64,000 nucleotides of DNA, from NCBI RefSeq assembly GCF_041911615.1, contig NZ_JAYROR010000074.1:1-64000 (forward strand), in the 5' to 3' direction. The notes under the pieces were generated by a model. That model searched no databases. It worked only from the letters and a program-made list of their open reading frames with translations, and had not been told where the DNA came from. Of the stretch, positions 45,344 to 54,751 are shown piece by piece (position 1 is the stretch's first letter; each line of letters begins with the position of its first letter). This DNA comes from Zoogloea sp041911615. Its GTDB lineage: Bacteria; Pseudomonadota; Gammaproteobacteria; Burkholderiales; Rhodocyclaceae. A program made the position numbers and the translations under genes.

Positions 45344-45778
45344 ATGAATCGTCGTGAAGCCCTCTTCGCCACCGGCGCCCTGCTCGCCGCCGCCGGCACC
45401 GCCAACGCCGCCGCCGATCACAGCCACCATCACCACGATGGCGCCCACCCGTGGCAGGCCGTCCTCGACACCGCCGGCATCTGCATCGAAAAGGGCGAGG
45501 TCTGCCTCACCCACTGCATCATGCTGCTCGGCGACGGCGACAAGGCCATGGCCGCCTGTGCGGCCAGCGTGCGCGAGATGCTCGCCTCCTGTCGCGCGCT
45601 GATCACCCTGGCCGGCGCCGAATCGAAGTTCGCCCCGAAGCTCGCCGCCCTGTGCGTCGAGGTCTGCCAGTCCTGCGAAGCCGAGTGCAAGAAGCACGCC
45701 GACAAGCACAAGCCCTGCAAGGAATGCATGGAAAGCTGCGCCGAATGCGCCAAGGCCTGCAAGGCCATGGTGGCCTGA
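45344..45778 (+). CDS. Four-helix-bundle copper storage protein (Csp family), probably Tat-exported
   Basis: A 144-residue Cys-rich protein with 14 cysteines arranged along helices (CIEKGEVCLTHC, LCVEVCQSCEAEC, then PCKECMESCAECAKACK). This matches Csp proteins, which store many Cu(I) ions inside a four-helix bundle. The N-terminus MNRREALFATGALLAAAGTA has a twin-arginine motif, and a His-rich segment (HSHHHHD) follows the cleavage region. So it is probably folded and then exported, like Csp1. It is 15 bp after the BON gene and followed by a terminator. Confidence 0.88.
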   Translation: MNRREALFATGALLAAAGTANAAADHSHHHHDGAHPWQAVLDTAGICIEKGEVCLTHCIMLLGDGDKAMAACAASVREMLASCRALITLAGAESKFAPKLAALCVEVCQSCEAECKKHADKHKPCKECMESCAECAKACKAMVA

Positions 45779-45800
45779 TCCGGCCCTCGCAGCCCCCACG

Positions 45801-45828
45801 CCCCCCGCTGCGGCGGGGGGTTTGCTTT
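45801..45828 (+). terminator. Intrinsic terminator after the Csp gene
   Basis: CCCCCCGC (45801-45808) pairs with GCGGGGGG (45813-45820), loop TGCG, then TTTGCTTT. A second hairpin GCGTTCCGGC/GCCGGAACGC (45832-45857) follows just before the Hpt gene leader. Confidence 0.8.
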
Positions 45829-45920
45829 AGGGCGTTCCGGCGGACGGGCCGGAACGCTATCATGTCCGACAGGCACCATCCAGCGACAACACCAACAACA
45901 AAGCCCGAGTGGAGAACCTG

Positions 45921-46583
45921 ATGCACGACAGCGCCCCGACCGGCCACGCCCCGGCCAGCCCGATCGACGGCCTCCCCCAGCCCATCGACGGACTCGACAG
46001 CGCCGCCGGCATCCGCCGGATGGACGGCGACGTGGGGCTGTACATCGAACTGCTGCGCGATTTCGTGACCGACGAGGGCAATGCCGCCGACGTCATCGCC
46101 GACGCCCTCGCCCAGGCCGACGCCGACGCCGCCACCCGCCGCGCCCACACCGTCAAGGGCCTCGCCGGCACCTTCGGTGCGGTGCGCCTCTACCCCGCCG
46201 CACTAGCGCTCGAGCACGCCCTGCGCGAAGGGCTGCCGCCGACGCAGATCGACGCGCACCTGCAGGTTTTCTCCCGCGCACTGGCCGAACTGGTCGCCGA
46301 ACTCGCCGCCAAACTGCCCGCCGCGCCAACGCCCGACGTACCCGACGGCCCGCTCGACCCCGCCCGGCTCAGCGCCGCCTGCCGCGAACTACTACCGCTC
46401 CTGATCGATTGCGACACCCGCGCCGGCCGCGTCCTGGACGCCCACGCCGGGCTGCTGCGGGCCGCGTTTCCGGACGACTTTCCGCGCCTCGCCGAAGCGG
46501 TGCGCAACTTCGATTTCGAGATTGCCGAAGCCCGGCTGCTGGCCGCCTGCGCCGCTCGCGGGCTGCCCGACCCGTCGGCCTGA
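45921..46583 (+). CDS. Hpt (histidine phosphotransfer) domain protein
   Basis: A 220-residue protein with one Hpt domain (about 25-120). The phospho-accepting His is in RAHTVKGLAGTFGA. The C-terminal 90 residues are helical (LSAACRELLPLLIDCDTRAG) and resemble the tail of hybrid sensor kinases. Here it is free-standing, so it would pass phosphate between a hybrid kinase and a response regulator encoded elsewhere. ATG 45921 has GGAG upstream; a GTG at 45909 is an alternative. It is convergent with the Ser/Thr kinase gene (16 bp gap). Confidence 0.85.
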   Translation: MHDSAPTGHAPASPIDGLPQPIDGLDSAAGIRRMDGDVGLYIELLRDFVTDEGNAADVIADALAQADADAATRRAHTVKGLAGTFGAVRLYPAALALEHALREGLPPTQIDAHLQVFSRALAELVAELAAKLPAAPTPDVPDGPLDPARLSAACRELLPLLIDCDTRAGRVLDAHAGLLRAAFPDDFPRLAEAVRNFDFEIAEARLLAACAARGLPDPSA

Positions 46584-46599
46584 CGCCGCCCGAGGCGGC

Positions 46600-48621
46600 T
46601 CAGAAGCCCGCTTCGATCAGGAAACGCTGACGCTCCTTGGGTTTGTCGATGTGGGCCGCCAGCGCCCGGCACAGGCTCTCCAGCCCATCCGCCGCGCGCA
46701 GCTCGCGCCGAAGCAGCACCCGCGCCATCGGACCGATGAAGCGCGCGAACAGCGCCTCGATCCGCGCCACCGCGGCCTCGTCGAGGCCGGCCGGAAACAC
46801 CAACGGCTCACGCGGGTTCTGGGACAGCGGAGCTTGCGACAAGGGCGCCTGCGACAGCGGGGGCTGCCGACTGTCGGGCGCACGCGCGCCGGCCCGGGCG
46901 CTGCCCGTCAGCGGCTGACGGGACGCAGCATCGCCACCTTCGACGCTTGCCAGGAAAGCCGCCCGCGGCGCCGGATCGGGAATCATCTCGGCGAGTTGCC
47001 GGTGCAGCGCCTCGCGGCTGGCCGCCCGCGGCACGGTGCGGCGCACCAGCACCTTCGCCATCGGCCCGATGTGCAGGGCGAGGCAACGCTCGGCCGCCTC
47101 GATGACCGCCGGGGTCAGGTCGGCGCCACTCATCGGTCGCGGCAGCGACGGGTCGGCCGGTGTCCCCACGGCGGGCTCACCGGTGTAGGCGAAGAGTTCG
47201 TGCTCGCGGGCATCGCCGTCGCGCCGCAGCCCCAGATGGCGGAAACACGCGGCCGCGTTGCGCCGCAGATGCTGGATGACCTCGAAATACGCCCGCGACA
47301 CCAGCACGTTGCCCGGCTCGGCGAGACGCATCACGCGGCAGGCGGTGGAGATGCCGTCGCCGAGGATGCGCGAACGGCCGCCGGCGTCCGGCGCCACCTG
47401 CACCGGGCCGAGGTTGATCCCCATCTGCACGCCCAGCCCCTCGCTCGCCGCCGCATCTCCGATGCGGGTGGCCGCACGCAGGGCATCCTCCGGATCGCCC
47501 ACGTAGCACACCGCGCAGCCTTCGCGCGTGTTGATGGCCAGCCGGGTGGTCGGCGGCACGGTGGCTACCGCGTCGGTGAGCAACCGCGCCAGCCGGGTGC
47601 GACCGGCGGCGCGGGCCGCGGCCTCGGCCACCGGCACCGACACGTCGGCAAACAGCACGGCGGCGATGAAGGTGCGCGCCTCCGCCGGCGACAGGCCGAG
47701 TGGCAGTGGCGCCTCGACCGGCGGCTCGGCCGCCACCTCGCCGCCGGTGGGCGGCGCCAGGCAGGCGCGGCGGAACGCGGCAACATCCTGGGGCCGGAGT
47801 TTTTCGTCGGGGCGCAAGGCCCAGTCGATGGCGTTGAGCAGGCCGATCCCGAACGCGGCCGCGTTGCCCAGACGCGCCGCCGACGGCATGGTGTCCTCGC
47901 GCAGGCGGGCCAGGGATTCCATCGGCAGGTGGCCGGTGACCATCCAGTACATCACCCCCGCCAGCGCGTAGAGGTCGGTCCACGGCCCTTGCTTGCCGTG
48001 GCGGTGATATTGCTCGGCGGGGGCGAAGCCGGGGCTGACGACGGCGGTGAGGGTGTGGTCGCCCCCGTCGTTCTCGACCCGGCGGGCGGAGCCGAAATCG
48101 AGCAGCACCGGCGAGCCGTCGTCGCGGATGTAGATGTTGCCGGGCTTGATGTCGCGGTGCAGGAAACCGGCGCCATGGACCGCCTCGAGCCCGTCGAGCA
48201 GCGGTCGCACGATGCGCAGCAGGCTCGCCCGGTCGAGGGGCAGGCGCCCCACCAGCCAGTGCTGCAGCGGCTGACCGGTCTCGTAGGCCATCACCATGTA
48301 GGCGGTGTCGTTGGCGCGGAAATAACGCAGCACGCGGACGATGCCGGAATGGTGGAAGCTCGCCAGCGCACGGGATTCGAGCAGGAAGCGCTGCAGCCCC
48401 CAGTCGAAGGCGCGCCGGTCGCGGTCGTCGGCGGGGCTGATGCTGTGGTCGGGATTGCGTCGCGCCACGTCGCGAGGCATGTACTCCTTGAGCGCCACCG
48501 CGCAGTCGAGGTTGGTGTCGTGGGCGAGGTAGGTCACCCCGAAGCCTCCGCCCCCAAGCACGCGCTCGATGCGGTATTCGTTGAGGAGGTAGCCTTCGGG
48601 CAGCCCGCGCGGGTCGGTCAT
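46600..48621 (-). CDS. Ser/Thr protein kinase with cyclase-homology domain and duplicated C-terminal module
   Basis: A 673-residue signalling protein. Residues 15-290 are a Hanks-type kinase: glycine loop LGGGGFGVTY, Lys45, HRD at 155-157, DFG at 175-177, all intact. Residues about 317-470 resemble a class III nucleotide cyclase (FADVS with Asp326; INTREGCAVCY; ILGDGISTACRVM), but the second metal Asp is Glu367 and the transition-state Asn is Ser425, so catalysis is doubtful. Two related helical modules (about 502-560 and 612-670; HIGPMAKVLVRR and FIGPMARVLLRR) flank a QAPLSQ repeat linker. No membrane segment. It follows the haem-binding HAMP gene by 16 bp, suggesting a sensor-kinase pair. 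Confidence 0.87.
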   Translation of the reverse strand: MTDPRGLPEGYLLNEYRIERVLGGGGFGVTYLAHDTNLDCAVALKEYMPRDVARRNPDHSISPADDRDRRAFDWGLQRFLLESRALASFHHSGIVRVLRYFRANDTAYMVMAYETGQPLQHWLVGRLPLDRASLLRIVRPLLDGLEAVHGAGFLHRDIKPGNIYIRDDGSPVLLDFGSARRVENDGGDHTLTAVVSPGFAPAEQYHRHGKQGPWTDLYALAGVMYWMVTGHLPMESLARLREDTMPSAARLGNAAAFGIGLLNAIDWALRPDEKLRPQDVAAFRRACLAPPTGGEVAAEPPVEAPLPLGLSPAEARTFIAAVLFADVSVPVAEAAARAAGRTRLARLLTDAVATVPPTTRLAINTREGCAVCYVGDPEDALRAATRIGDAAASEGLGVQMGINLGPVQVAPDAGGRSRILGDGISTACRVMRLAEPGNVLVSRAYFEVIQHLRRNAAACFRHLGLRRDGDAREHELFAYTGEPAVGTPADPSLPRPMSGADLTPAVIEAAERCLALHIGPMAKVLVRRTVPRAASREALHRQLAEMIPDPAPRAAFLASVEGGDAASRQPLTGSARAGARAPDSRQPPLSQAPLSQAPLSQNPREPLVFPAGLDEAAVARIEALFARFIGPMARVLLRRELRAADGLESLCRALAAHIDKPKERQRFLIEAGF

Positions 48622-48637
48622 GAAGCGGCGCTCCGGC

Positions 48638-49510
48638 TCAGCCGTCGATCATCTGCATGGCTTTTTCGAGGCTGCGTCGCATCCGGTTGAAGGAGCTGGC
48701 CAGCACCGCCACCTCGTCGCTGCCGGCCTCGGGAAACTCCGGCTGGTCGAAGTCGCCGGTGCTGATCTTGTCGGCGGCGGCCGACATCCGCGACACCGGC
48801 CGCACGATCAGCCACGACAGCATCAGGTTGAGCGCGACGAACACCGCCACGAACACCGCTGCCAGCGACAGCATGAAGGTGCGGAAAGCCTGGCCAGCGC
48901 TGGCCAGCGGCACCGACATCGGCACCGAGACGATCTGCGCGCCCACCACCTCGTCGAGCTTCCAGCCGAAGCCGTTGGCGCTGCCGTACACCTTGAGCAT
49001 ACCGGCCGGCGCAGCCTCGGGAGTGCTGTGGCAACCGAGACAGGCAGGGGATTCGATGCGGATCGGGTGCGCGATGTACAGCGCCGGGCCGGTGGGCGTA
49101 TCGCGCTGGCCGCTGATCTCGCGGTTGTCGGCCCGATTGCGGAACACGTTCACGAGGTCGGCCTCCCAGTCCGCCGCCCGGTCGCGCGGGTTGGTCGGGT
49201 TCAGGGTGGCTTCCTTGTAATCGTAGTCGGGGTATTTCTTGTGCAGCTCGGCGAGGGTTTCGGTGGCGGCGTAGGCCGGGATGGTCTGGGGCAGGAAGCC
49301 GTTGTCCATGCGGTCGATCAGGTGCGGGCGGACCTGCCCGACGGTGTAGCCGCGAATCGCCAGCGCCGCCTCCATGACCAGCCGCCCTTCGCCCAGCACG
49401 CGCTCGCGCGCCTGGCGGTAGAGCAGGTCGTGGGAGATGTAGCCGGCCACACCGAAGCCGGCGAGGAACACCGCCAGCAGCACCAGATTGAATTTGAGTC
49501 GCAATCCCAC
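48638..49510 (-). CDS. Membrane sensor with DUF3365-like haem domain (CxxCH) and HAMP
   Basis: A 290-residue protein: N-terminal membrane helix (about 5-25), a periplasmic DUF3365/Tll0287-like domain with a c-type haem motif CLGCH (157-161), a second membrane helix (about 207-233) and a HAMP domain (about 233-285). It stops after HAMP, with no kinase or methyl-accepting domain. GTG 49510 is preferred because GGGAGG lies just upstream; an ATG at 49627 would add a basic unrelated stretch. The next gene, a Ser/Thr kinase, probably receives its signal. Ligand could be redox state or a gas. Confidence 0.82.
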   Translation of the reverse strand: MGLRLKFNLVLLAVFLAGFGVAGYISHDLLYRQARERVLGEGRLVMEAALAIRGYTVGQVRPHLIDRMDNGFLPQTIPAYAATETLAELHKKYPDYDYKEATLNPTNPRDRAADWEADLVNVFRNRADNREISGQRDTPTGPALYIAHPIRIESPACLGCHSTPEAAPAGMLKVYGSANGFGWKLDEVVGAQIVSVPMSVPLASAGQAFRTFMLSLAAVFVAVFVALNLMLSWLIVRPVSRMSAAADKISTGDFDQPEFPEAGSDEVAVLASSFNRMRRSLEKAMQMIDG

Positions 49511-49654
49511 GGGAGCCTCCCAGACGAGGGCCCGGCGGGCCACACCAAAAAGAGCCGTATTTTTGCACAGCTCCGGCCCGTTTCGGGCAGTCGTCTCATG
49601 CTTTTGGCGTGGCCGTCCGCGGGGCAAGCCTGTCGCCCCCCTCCCGGCGAGGGA

Positions 49655-50974
49655 TCAGTGCGCGGCGACGGCGCCTTTCAATTCGCCGGCGGGATGCCAA
49701 CCGACCAGCAGCACCATCGCCCCGAAACCGATCACGTAGGCCACCGGCACGAACCAGCCATGGCGCAGCCAGTTGCCCACCGACTTGGCCTCCGGGAACA
49801 TGTTCGACAGGGCCACGCCGGCCGACGAACCGAACCACAGCATCGAACCGCCAAAGCCGACCGCATAAGCCAGGAAACCCCAGTCGTAGCCGCCTTGCTT
49901 GAGCGCCAGCGCGGTGAGCGGAATGTTGTCGAACACCGCCGACACGAAGCCCAGCCCGAAGGCGGTCTGCCACGATGCGGCGGGGAGCTTCTCGACCGGC
50001 ATCATCGAGGCGCAGCTCACTAGCGAGAGCAGGAAGATCGTGCCCATGAAGGTCTCCGGCAGCACCTCCCAGTCGGGGCGCCGGATGCCGGCGGTGATCA
50101 GGATCGCCGCCCATACCGCCACGCCGAGGAAGGGAAAACTGTCGGCGCGGGCCGGGAAATGCACGTTGACGACCACGTTCACGACCACCGCCGCGGCGAG
50201 GATCAGCGCCACGATGCCGACCCGCGGCAGATCGACGTGGGTATGCTCGTGGGCGTGCCTGAGGATCGGCGAATGGGCGTGCTGGACCCGCGCCGCCGGA
50301 ATGCCGAAGAGCACCAGCGCAACCCCGGCGCCGACGAAGGCCTCGACCACCGCGAGCGGACTCACGCCAGCGATCCACATCATCGTGGTGGTGGTGTCGC
50401 CCACCACCGAACCGGAACCACCGGCGTTGGACGCGGCGACGATGGCCGCCAGATAACCCACGTGCACCCGCGCCCGGAACAGCGAGTGGGCCATGGCGCC
50501 GCCGATCAGCGCGGCGGCGATGTTGTCGAGGAAACTCGAGATCACGAACACCATCACCAGCAGCACGAAGGCGCCCTTCCAGTCGTCCGGGAGGTAGCGC
50601 GGCAGCACCACCGGGATGCGCGTCTTCTCGAAATGCCGGGCCAGCAGCGCAAATCCCATCAGCAGCAGGAACAGGTTGGCCAGGGTGACCCACTCGTGGG
50701 CGAAATGCGCGGCCATCCCTGCCAGCCCGGGCCCGGCGTGAAAACCCGTGAACACCAGTTTGTAGAGCGAGATCGTCACCAGCCCGACGAGGCCCACCTT
50801 CAGGGTGTGATCGTGGAACAGCGCGACACCCAGCAGCGTCAGCGCGAACAGGACGAAATCCAGCGGAATGCCCGCCAGCGCCGGCCCTTCGGCCGCCATG
50901 GCCGCGCCCGACAGTCCCAGGCCGGCCAGCCCCATCCCCAGACCGCGGCAGCACCGCAGCACGTTCGACTTCAT
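49655..50974 (-). CDS. nhaD: NhaD-type Na+/H+ antiporter
   Basis: A 439-residue membrane protein of the ion transporter superfamily. About 12 hydrophobic segments; conserved NhaD motifs VISSFLDNIAAALIGG and VSAVFDNIPLTALAL with Asp-Asn in membrane segments, and SNAGGSGSVVGDTTTTMMW. The N-terminus (to about 29, ending AAMAAEG) looks like a cleaved signal sequence, as in other NhaD proteins. A His-rich loop (HAHSPILRHAHEHTH) sits mid-protein. It exports Na+ or Li+ for pH and salt balance. Confidence 0.9.
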   Translation of the reverse strand: MKSNVLRCCRGLGMGLAGLGLSGAAMAAEGPALAGIPLDFVLFALTLLGVALFHDHTLKVGLVGLVTISLYKLVFTGFHAGPGLAGMAAHFAHEWVTLANLFLLLMGFALLARHFEKTRIPVVLPRYLPDDWKGAFVLLVMVFVISSFLDNIAAALIGGAMAHSLFRARVHVGYLAAIVAASNAGGSGSVVGDTTTTMMWIAGVSPLAVVEAFVGAGVALVLFGIPAARVQHAHSPILRHAHEHTHVDLPRVGIVALILAAAVVVNVVVNVHFPARADSFPFLGVAVWAAILITAGIRRPDWEVLPETFMGTIFLLSLVSCASMMPVEKLPAASWQTAFGLGFVSAVFDNIPLTALALKQGGYDWGFLAYAVGFGGSMLWFGSSAGVALSNMFPEAKSVGNWLRHGWFVPVAYVIGFGAMVLLVGWHPAGELKGAVAAH

Positions 50975-51223
50975 AACGAATCCCCGCGAAACAAGATATC
51001 CCGCGCCCTGCGGCGCCTCAGCCCGAAGTGTAGCCTGCCCGACGGGTTTCACACCCGGCGGGATTCCGTCGCGGCGCGCCCTGCCGGGCTGGCCCGGCCC
51101 TTGAGCCACGTCAATTTGCTGCGACGCAGAAGGGGGAAAATTTCGACGCGCACGCCCCGCCGGCGAACCGCCGGGCGACGTGCCGCCTCCTTCCCGCCCA
51201 CTCTTACTCGAGAGCACACGACA

Positions 51224-53098
51224 GTGTCCCACGACCATTCCCAGAAGGCCCTGGCTCCGGTGGTGATCGCCGCGATCGGCGTCGTCTTCGGCGACATCGG
51301 CACCAGCCCCCTGTACGCCCTGAAGGAAATCTTCAACGGCCACCATCCGATCGAGGTCACCCCCGACAACATCCTCGGCATCCTGTCGATGGTGTTCTGG
51401 TCGATCATGGCGCTGGTCACCCTCAAGTACGTGACGGTCATCATGCGCGCCGACAACCGCGGCGAAGGCGGCTCGCTGGCGCTGCTCTCGCTGATCACCG
51501 AGAACTCCCGCAACCGCGGTGTCACCTGGGCGATCTCGCTGCTGGGCATCTTCGCGGCGGCGCTGTTCTACGGCGACAGCATGATCACCCCGGCGATCTC
51601 GGTGCTGTCGGCGGTCGAGGGGCTGGAGATCGTCTCGCCCGATTTCTCCCGCTACGTGCTCCCCCTCACCATCGGCATCCTCACCGGACTGTTCTTCATC
51701 CAACGCCGCGGCACCGGCACGGTGGGGCTGTTCTTCGGCCCGGTGATGGTGGGCTGGTTCGGCATCCTGGGGCTGCTGGGCGTGCTCGAGATCGCCCGCC
51801 ACCCCGACGTCCTGGCTGCGCTCAACCCGGCCTACGCGGCCCGGTTCATCGTCAATCACCCGTCGCTGGCCTTCCTCGCGCTGGGCTCGGTGGTGCTCGC
51901 GGTCACCGGTGGCGAGGCGCTGTACACCGACATGGGGCACTTCGGGCGCTACCCGATCCGACTGGCCTGGTTCGGCTTCGTGATGCCGGCGCTGGTGCTC
52001 AACTATTTCGGCCAGGGCGCGCTGCTGCTCAACGAACCGGCCGCCATCGAGAGCCCGTTCTTCCACCTCGGGCCCCACTGGGCGCTGGTGCCGCTGGTGG
52101 TGCTCGCCACCCTGGCCACCGTGATCGCCTCCCAGGCGGTGATCTCGGGCGCCTTCTCGGTGGCCCGTCAGGCGGTGCAGATGGGTTTTTTGCCGCGCAT
52201 GTTGATCATCCACACCTCCGGCAAGGAGGAAGGCCAGATCTACGTCCCCTTCACCAACTGGACGCTCTACCTGGCGGTGGTCGCGCTGGTGGTGGGCTTC
52301 GGCAATTCGTCCAACCTGGCGGCGGCCTACGGCATCGCCGTCACCGGCACGATGCTGATCGACACCATCCTGGTGGCCTTCGTGATGGTGCTGCTGTGGC
52401 GCTGGCATCCGCTGCTGGTGGCGCTGGTGGCGGGCGGCTTCCTGGTGGTGGACGTCGCCTTCTTCGCGGCCAACGCGATCAAGATTCCTCAGGGCGGCTG
52501 GTTCCCGATCGTGATGGCGCTGGTCTCCTTCACGGTGCTCACCACCTGGCGCAGCGGCCGCCGCCTGGTGCGCTACGAGTTGGCCAAGCAGGGCATGCCG
52601 ATGCCGACCTTCCTCAAGATGCTCGGCGACGACGTGCACCGCGTGAACGGCACCGCGGTCTTCATGACCGGCTCGAAGGAAGGCGTGCCCGCCGCGCTGC
52701 TGCACAACCTCAAGCACAACCAGGTGCTGCACGAGCGGGTCGCCCTCGTCACCGTCGAGACTACCGACACGCCCCACGTCAACGACTTCGACCGCCTCTA
52801 CCTGCACCGCATGGACAAGGGCTTCCTGCGCATCGTGATCCGCTACGGCTTCATGGAAGACCCCGACGTCCCGCAGGCGCTGGAGCACTGCCGACGTCTC
52901 GGCGAGCCCTTCGAGATCATGGAGACGACCTTCTACGTCTCTCGCGAGACCGTCATCCCCGGCGTGCTGGGCCGCCAGATCCACCCGTGGCGGGCGCGAC
53001 TGTTCGCCTTCATGTCGAAGAACGCCACCAGCGCGACAGACTTCTTCAAGATCCCCAACAACCGCGTCGTCGAGCTGGGCACCCAGCTGGTGATCTGA
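51224..53098 (+). CDS. kup: Potassium uptake protein Kup
   Basis: A 624-residue K+/H+ symporter with about 12 membrane segments followed by a soluble C-terminal domain. Family motifs: IGVVFGDIGTSPLYALKEIF at the start, ALFYGDSMITPAISVLSAVE, GGEALYTDMGHFGR. The start is GTG 51224, giving the standard VSHDHSQKALAPVV; no in-frame ATG fits. It is divergent from nhaD, pairing K+ uptake with Na+ export. Low-affinity uptake, useful in acid or high-osmolarity conditions. Confidence 0.94.
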   Translation: MSHDHSQKALAPVVIAAIGVVFGDIGTSPLYALKEIFNGHHPIEVTPDNILGILSMVFWSIMALVTLKYVTVIMRADNRGEGGSLALLSLITENSRNRGVTWAISLLGIFAAALFYGDSMITPAISVLSAVEGLEIVSPDFSRYVLPLTIGILTGLFFIQRRGTGTVGLFFGPVMVGWFGILGLLGVLEIARHPDVLAALNPAYAARFIVNHPSLAFLALGSVVLAVTGGEALYTDMGHFGRYPIRLAWFGFVMPALVLNYFGQGALLLNEPAAIESPFFHLGPHWALVPLVVLATLATVIASQAVISGAFSVARQAVQMGFLPRMLIIHTSGKEEGQIYVPFTNWTLYLAVVALVVGFGNSSNLAAAYGIAVTGTMLIDTILVAFVMVLLWRWHPLLVALVAGGFLVVDVAFFAANAIKIPQGGWFPIVMALVSFTVLTTWRSGRRLVRYELAKQGMPMPTFLKMLGDDVHRVNGTAVFMTGSKEGVPAALLHNLKHNQVLHERVALVTVETTDTPHVNDFDRLYLHRMDKGFLRIVIRYGFMEDPDVPQALEHCRRLGEPFEIMETTFYVSRETVIPGVLGRQIHPWRARLFAFMSKNATSATDFFKIPNNRVVELGTQLVI

Positions 53099-53121
53099 CT
53101 CGCCGTCGGCGGGCGGCGCCG

Positions 53122-54576
53122 TCAGCCGTCCGCCGCGACGATCTGCGCGAGCCGCGCGATGGCCGCCTCGATCTGCGCCGTAAACGGTGCGCCACAGCTG
53201 ATCCGCAGGAAATGGTCGAAGCGGCCGGTGTTGGAGAACATCAACCCCGGCGCCACCCGGATGCCCGCCGCCAGGGCCGCGTCGAACACCGCTGCCGACG
53301 AGCGCCCGCCGGGCATCTCGACCCACAGCGTCATGCCGCCGGTGGGCACGTTGAGGCGCGTGCCGGCCGGAAAATAAGCCGCGATCGCCTCGGCGGTGAG
53401 CATACGCTGGGTCTTCAGCTGGCGGCGCAGGCGCACCAGGTGACGATCGTAGGCGTGGCTGCCCATGAACTCCGCGATGGCGATCTGCGCCAGCGCGTCG
53501 TTGGGGCGACTCTGGGCGTATTTGAGCATCCGGATCCGCGCCTGCCAGCGCCCGCCCAGCATCCACCCCACCCGCATTCCCGGCGCCAGCGCTTTGTGCA
53601 GCGAGCCGCAGTGGATCACGTTGCCGCTGCGGTCCCACGACTTGGCCGTCCGCAGCGGCTGACCGTCATCGCCGAGGGCGCCGTAGATGTCGTCCTCGAT
53701 CAGCGCGACCCGGTGCGCCTCGCACAAGGCCACCAGGCGCAGCTTCTCCTCGTCCGGCATCACGCTGCCGAGGGGGTTCTGGAAGTTCGGCACCACCACC
53801 ACGGCCTTCAGGCCCGGATGGGTCGAGAACGCCAGCGCCAGCGCATCCACCGACAGTCCGCGACTCGGGCTGGTGGGAATTTCCAGGGTGCGCATCCCGA
53901 GGCTCTCAATCACCTGCAGCAAGCCGAAATACGTCGGCGACTCCACGGCGATCAGGTCGCCGGGCTGGGCCACTGCGCGCAGGGCGAGGTTGATCGCCTC
54001 GGTGCAGCCGTGGGTGACGAGGATCTCATCGGGCGTCGGACTCATCCCGGCCGCCATGGCGCGCCGCGCCAGCACCGCCCGGAAGCCCGCGTCGCCCTGG
54101 GGCGGAACGGGGCTCACCAGCACCTCCGGGCGCCGCCTCAGGGCGCGCAGGGCCGCGTTCTTGAGCGCCTCGCGGGGGTAGGCCTCGGGCGCGCCGAAGG
54201 CCTGCGCGAGATTGGTCACCACCGGAAAGCGCTCGCTACGCGCCACAAAATCCGACACCCGGTCGTGAATGCCCGAATAAGGCGCCGGATCGGCCACCGC
54301 GGCGCTACCCGGTTCCGGCTCGCGCACCGGCTGCAAGGTGCTGCGCCGCGGCGCCTGCACGAAAAAACCGGAGCGTGGCCGCGCCTCGAGCACGCCCGCG
54401 TCCTCCAGGCTGCGGCAGGCCTGCAGCGCGGTGGACAGGCTCACCCGGTGCAGGCGCATCAGCGTGCGCAGCGACGGCATCCGCGCGCCGGGCACCAGCA
54501 CGCCGGTGTCGATGGCGCGCCGGTAATGGGCGGCGACGCGGAGATAAAGCGGGTCATCCATGGCCACGGTTTCCAT
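53122..54576 (-). CDS. MocR-family regulator (GntR helix-turn-helix plus aminotransferase domain)
   Basis: A 484-residue protein. N-terminal GntR winged helix (LRTLMRLHRVSLSTALQACR, then GFFVQAP). C-terminal class I aminotransferase fold with PLP lysine in CGSLHKALAPGMRVGW and QNPLGSVM upstream. MocR proteins use PLP or a PLP adduct as effector, often for amine or vitamin B6 metabolism. It is divergent from the gene at 54752, which may be its target. ATG 54576 or 54561 could be the start. Confidence 0.88.
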   Translation of the reverse strand: METVAMDDPLYLRVAAHYRRAIDTGVLVPGARMPSLRTLMRLHRVSLSTALQACRSLEDAGVLEARPRSGFFVQAPRRSTLQPVREPEPGSAAVADPAPYSGIHDRVSDFVARSERFPVVTNLAQAFGAPEAYPREALKNAALRALRRRPEVLVSPVPPQGDAGFRAVLARRAMAAGMSPTPDEILVTHGCTEAINLALRAVAQPGDLIAVESPTYFGLLQVIESLGMRTLEIPTSPSRGLSVDALALAFSTHPGLKAVVVVPNFQNPLGSVMPDEEKLRLVALCEAHRVALIEDDIYGALGDDGQPLRTAKSWDRSGNVIHCGSLHKALAPGMRVGWMLGGRWQARIRMLKYAQSRPNDALAQIAIAEFMGSHAYDRHLVRLRRQLKTQRMLTAEAIAAYFPAGTRLNVPTGGMTLWVEMPGGRSSAAVFDAALAAGIRVAPGLMFSNTGRFDHFLRISCGAPFTAQIEAAIARLAQIVAADG

Positions 54577-54615
54577 CGCGCCATGATCCCCGACAGCGGG
54601 CGGTCGGCCCAAGGT

Positions 54616-54675
54616 ACAGATCGGCGCAAAGCGCACCATAACAGATGCCGGAATTCACCACTGAACCGATACAGA
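54616..54675. promoter_or_regulatory. Three spaced ACAGA direct repeats
   Basis: ACAGA occurs at 54616-54620, 54641-54645 and 54671-54675, in contexts GTACAGAT, TAACAGAT and ATACAGAA, between the MocR gene and its divergent neighbour. Direct repeats are the usual MocR operator form. Weak support only. Confidence 0.35.
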
Positions 54676-54751
54676 AAGCCTGCCGCTGTGTCTTTCGGGC
54701 GGCCCGGACGGGACTTACGCTGATCCTGTCGCCACCACTGGATCACCGATC

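Noticed and set aside
49655..53638. Minus-strand frame of 1327 codons ending in nhaD
   Set aside because: Only the nhaD part has family similarity; the upstream part is antisense to kup.
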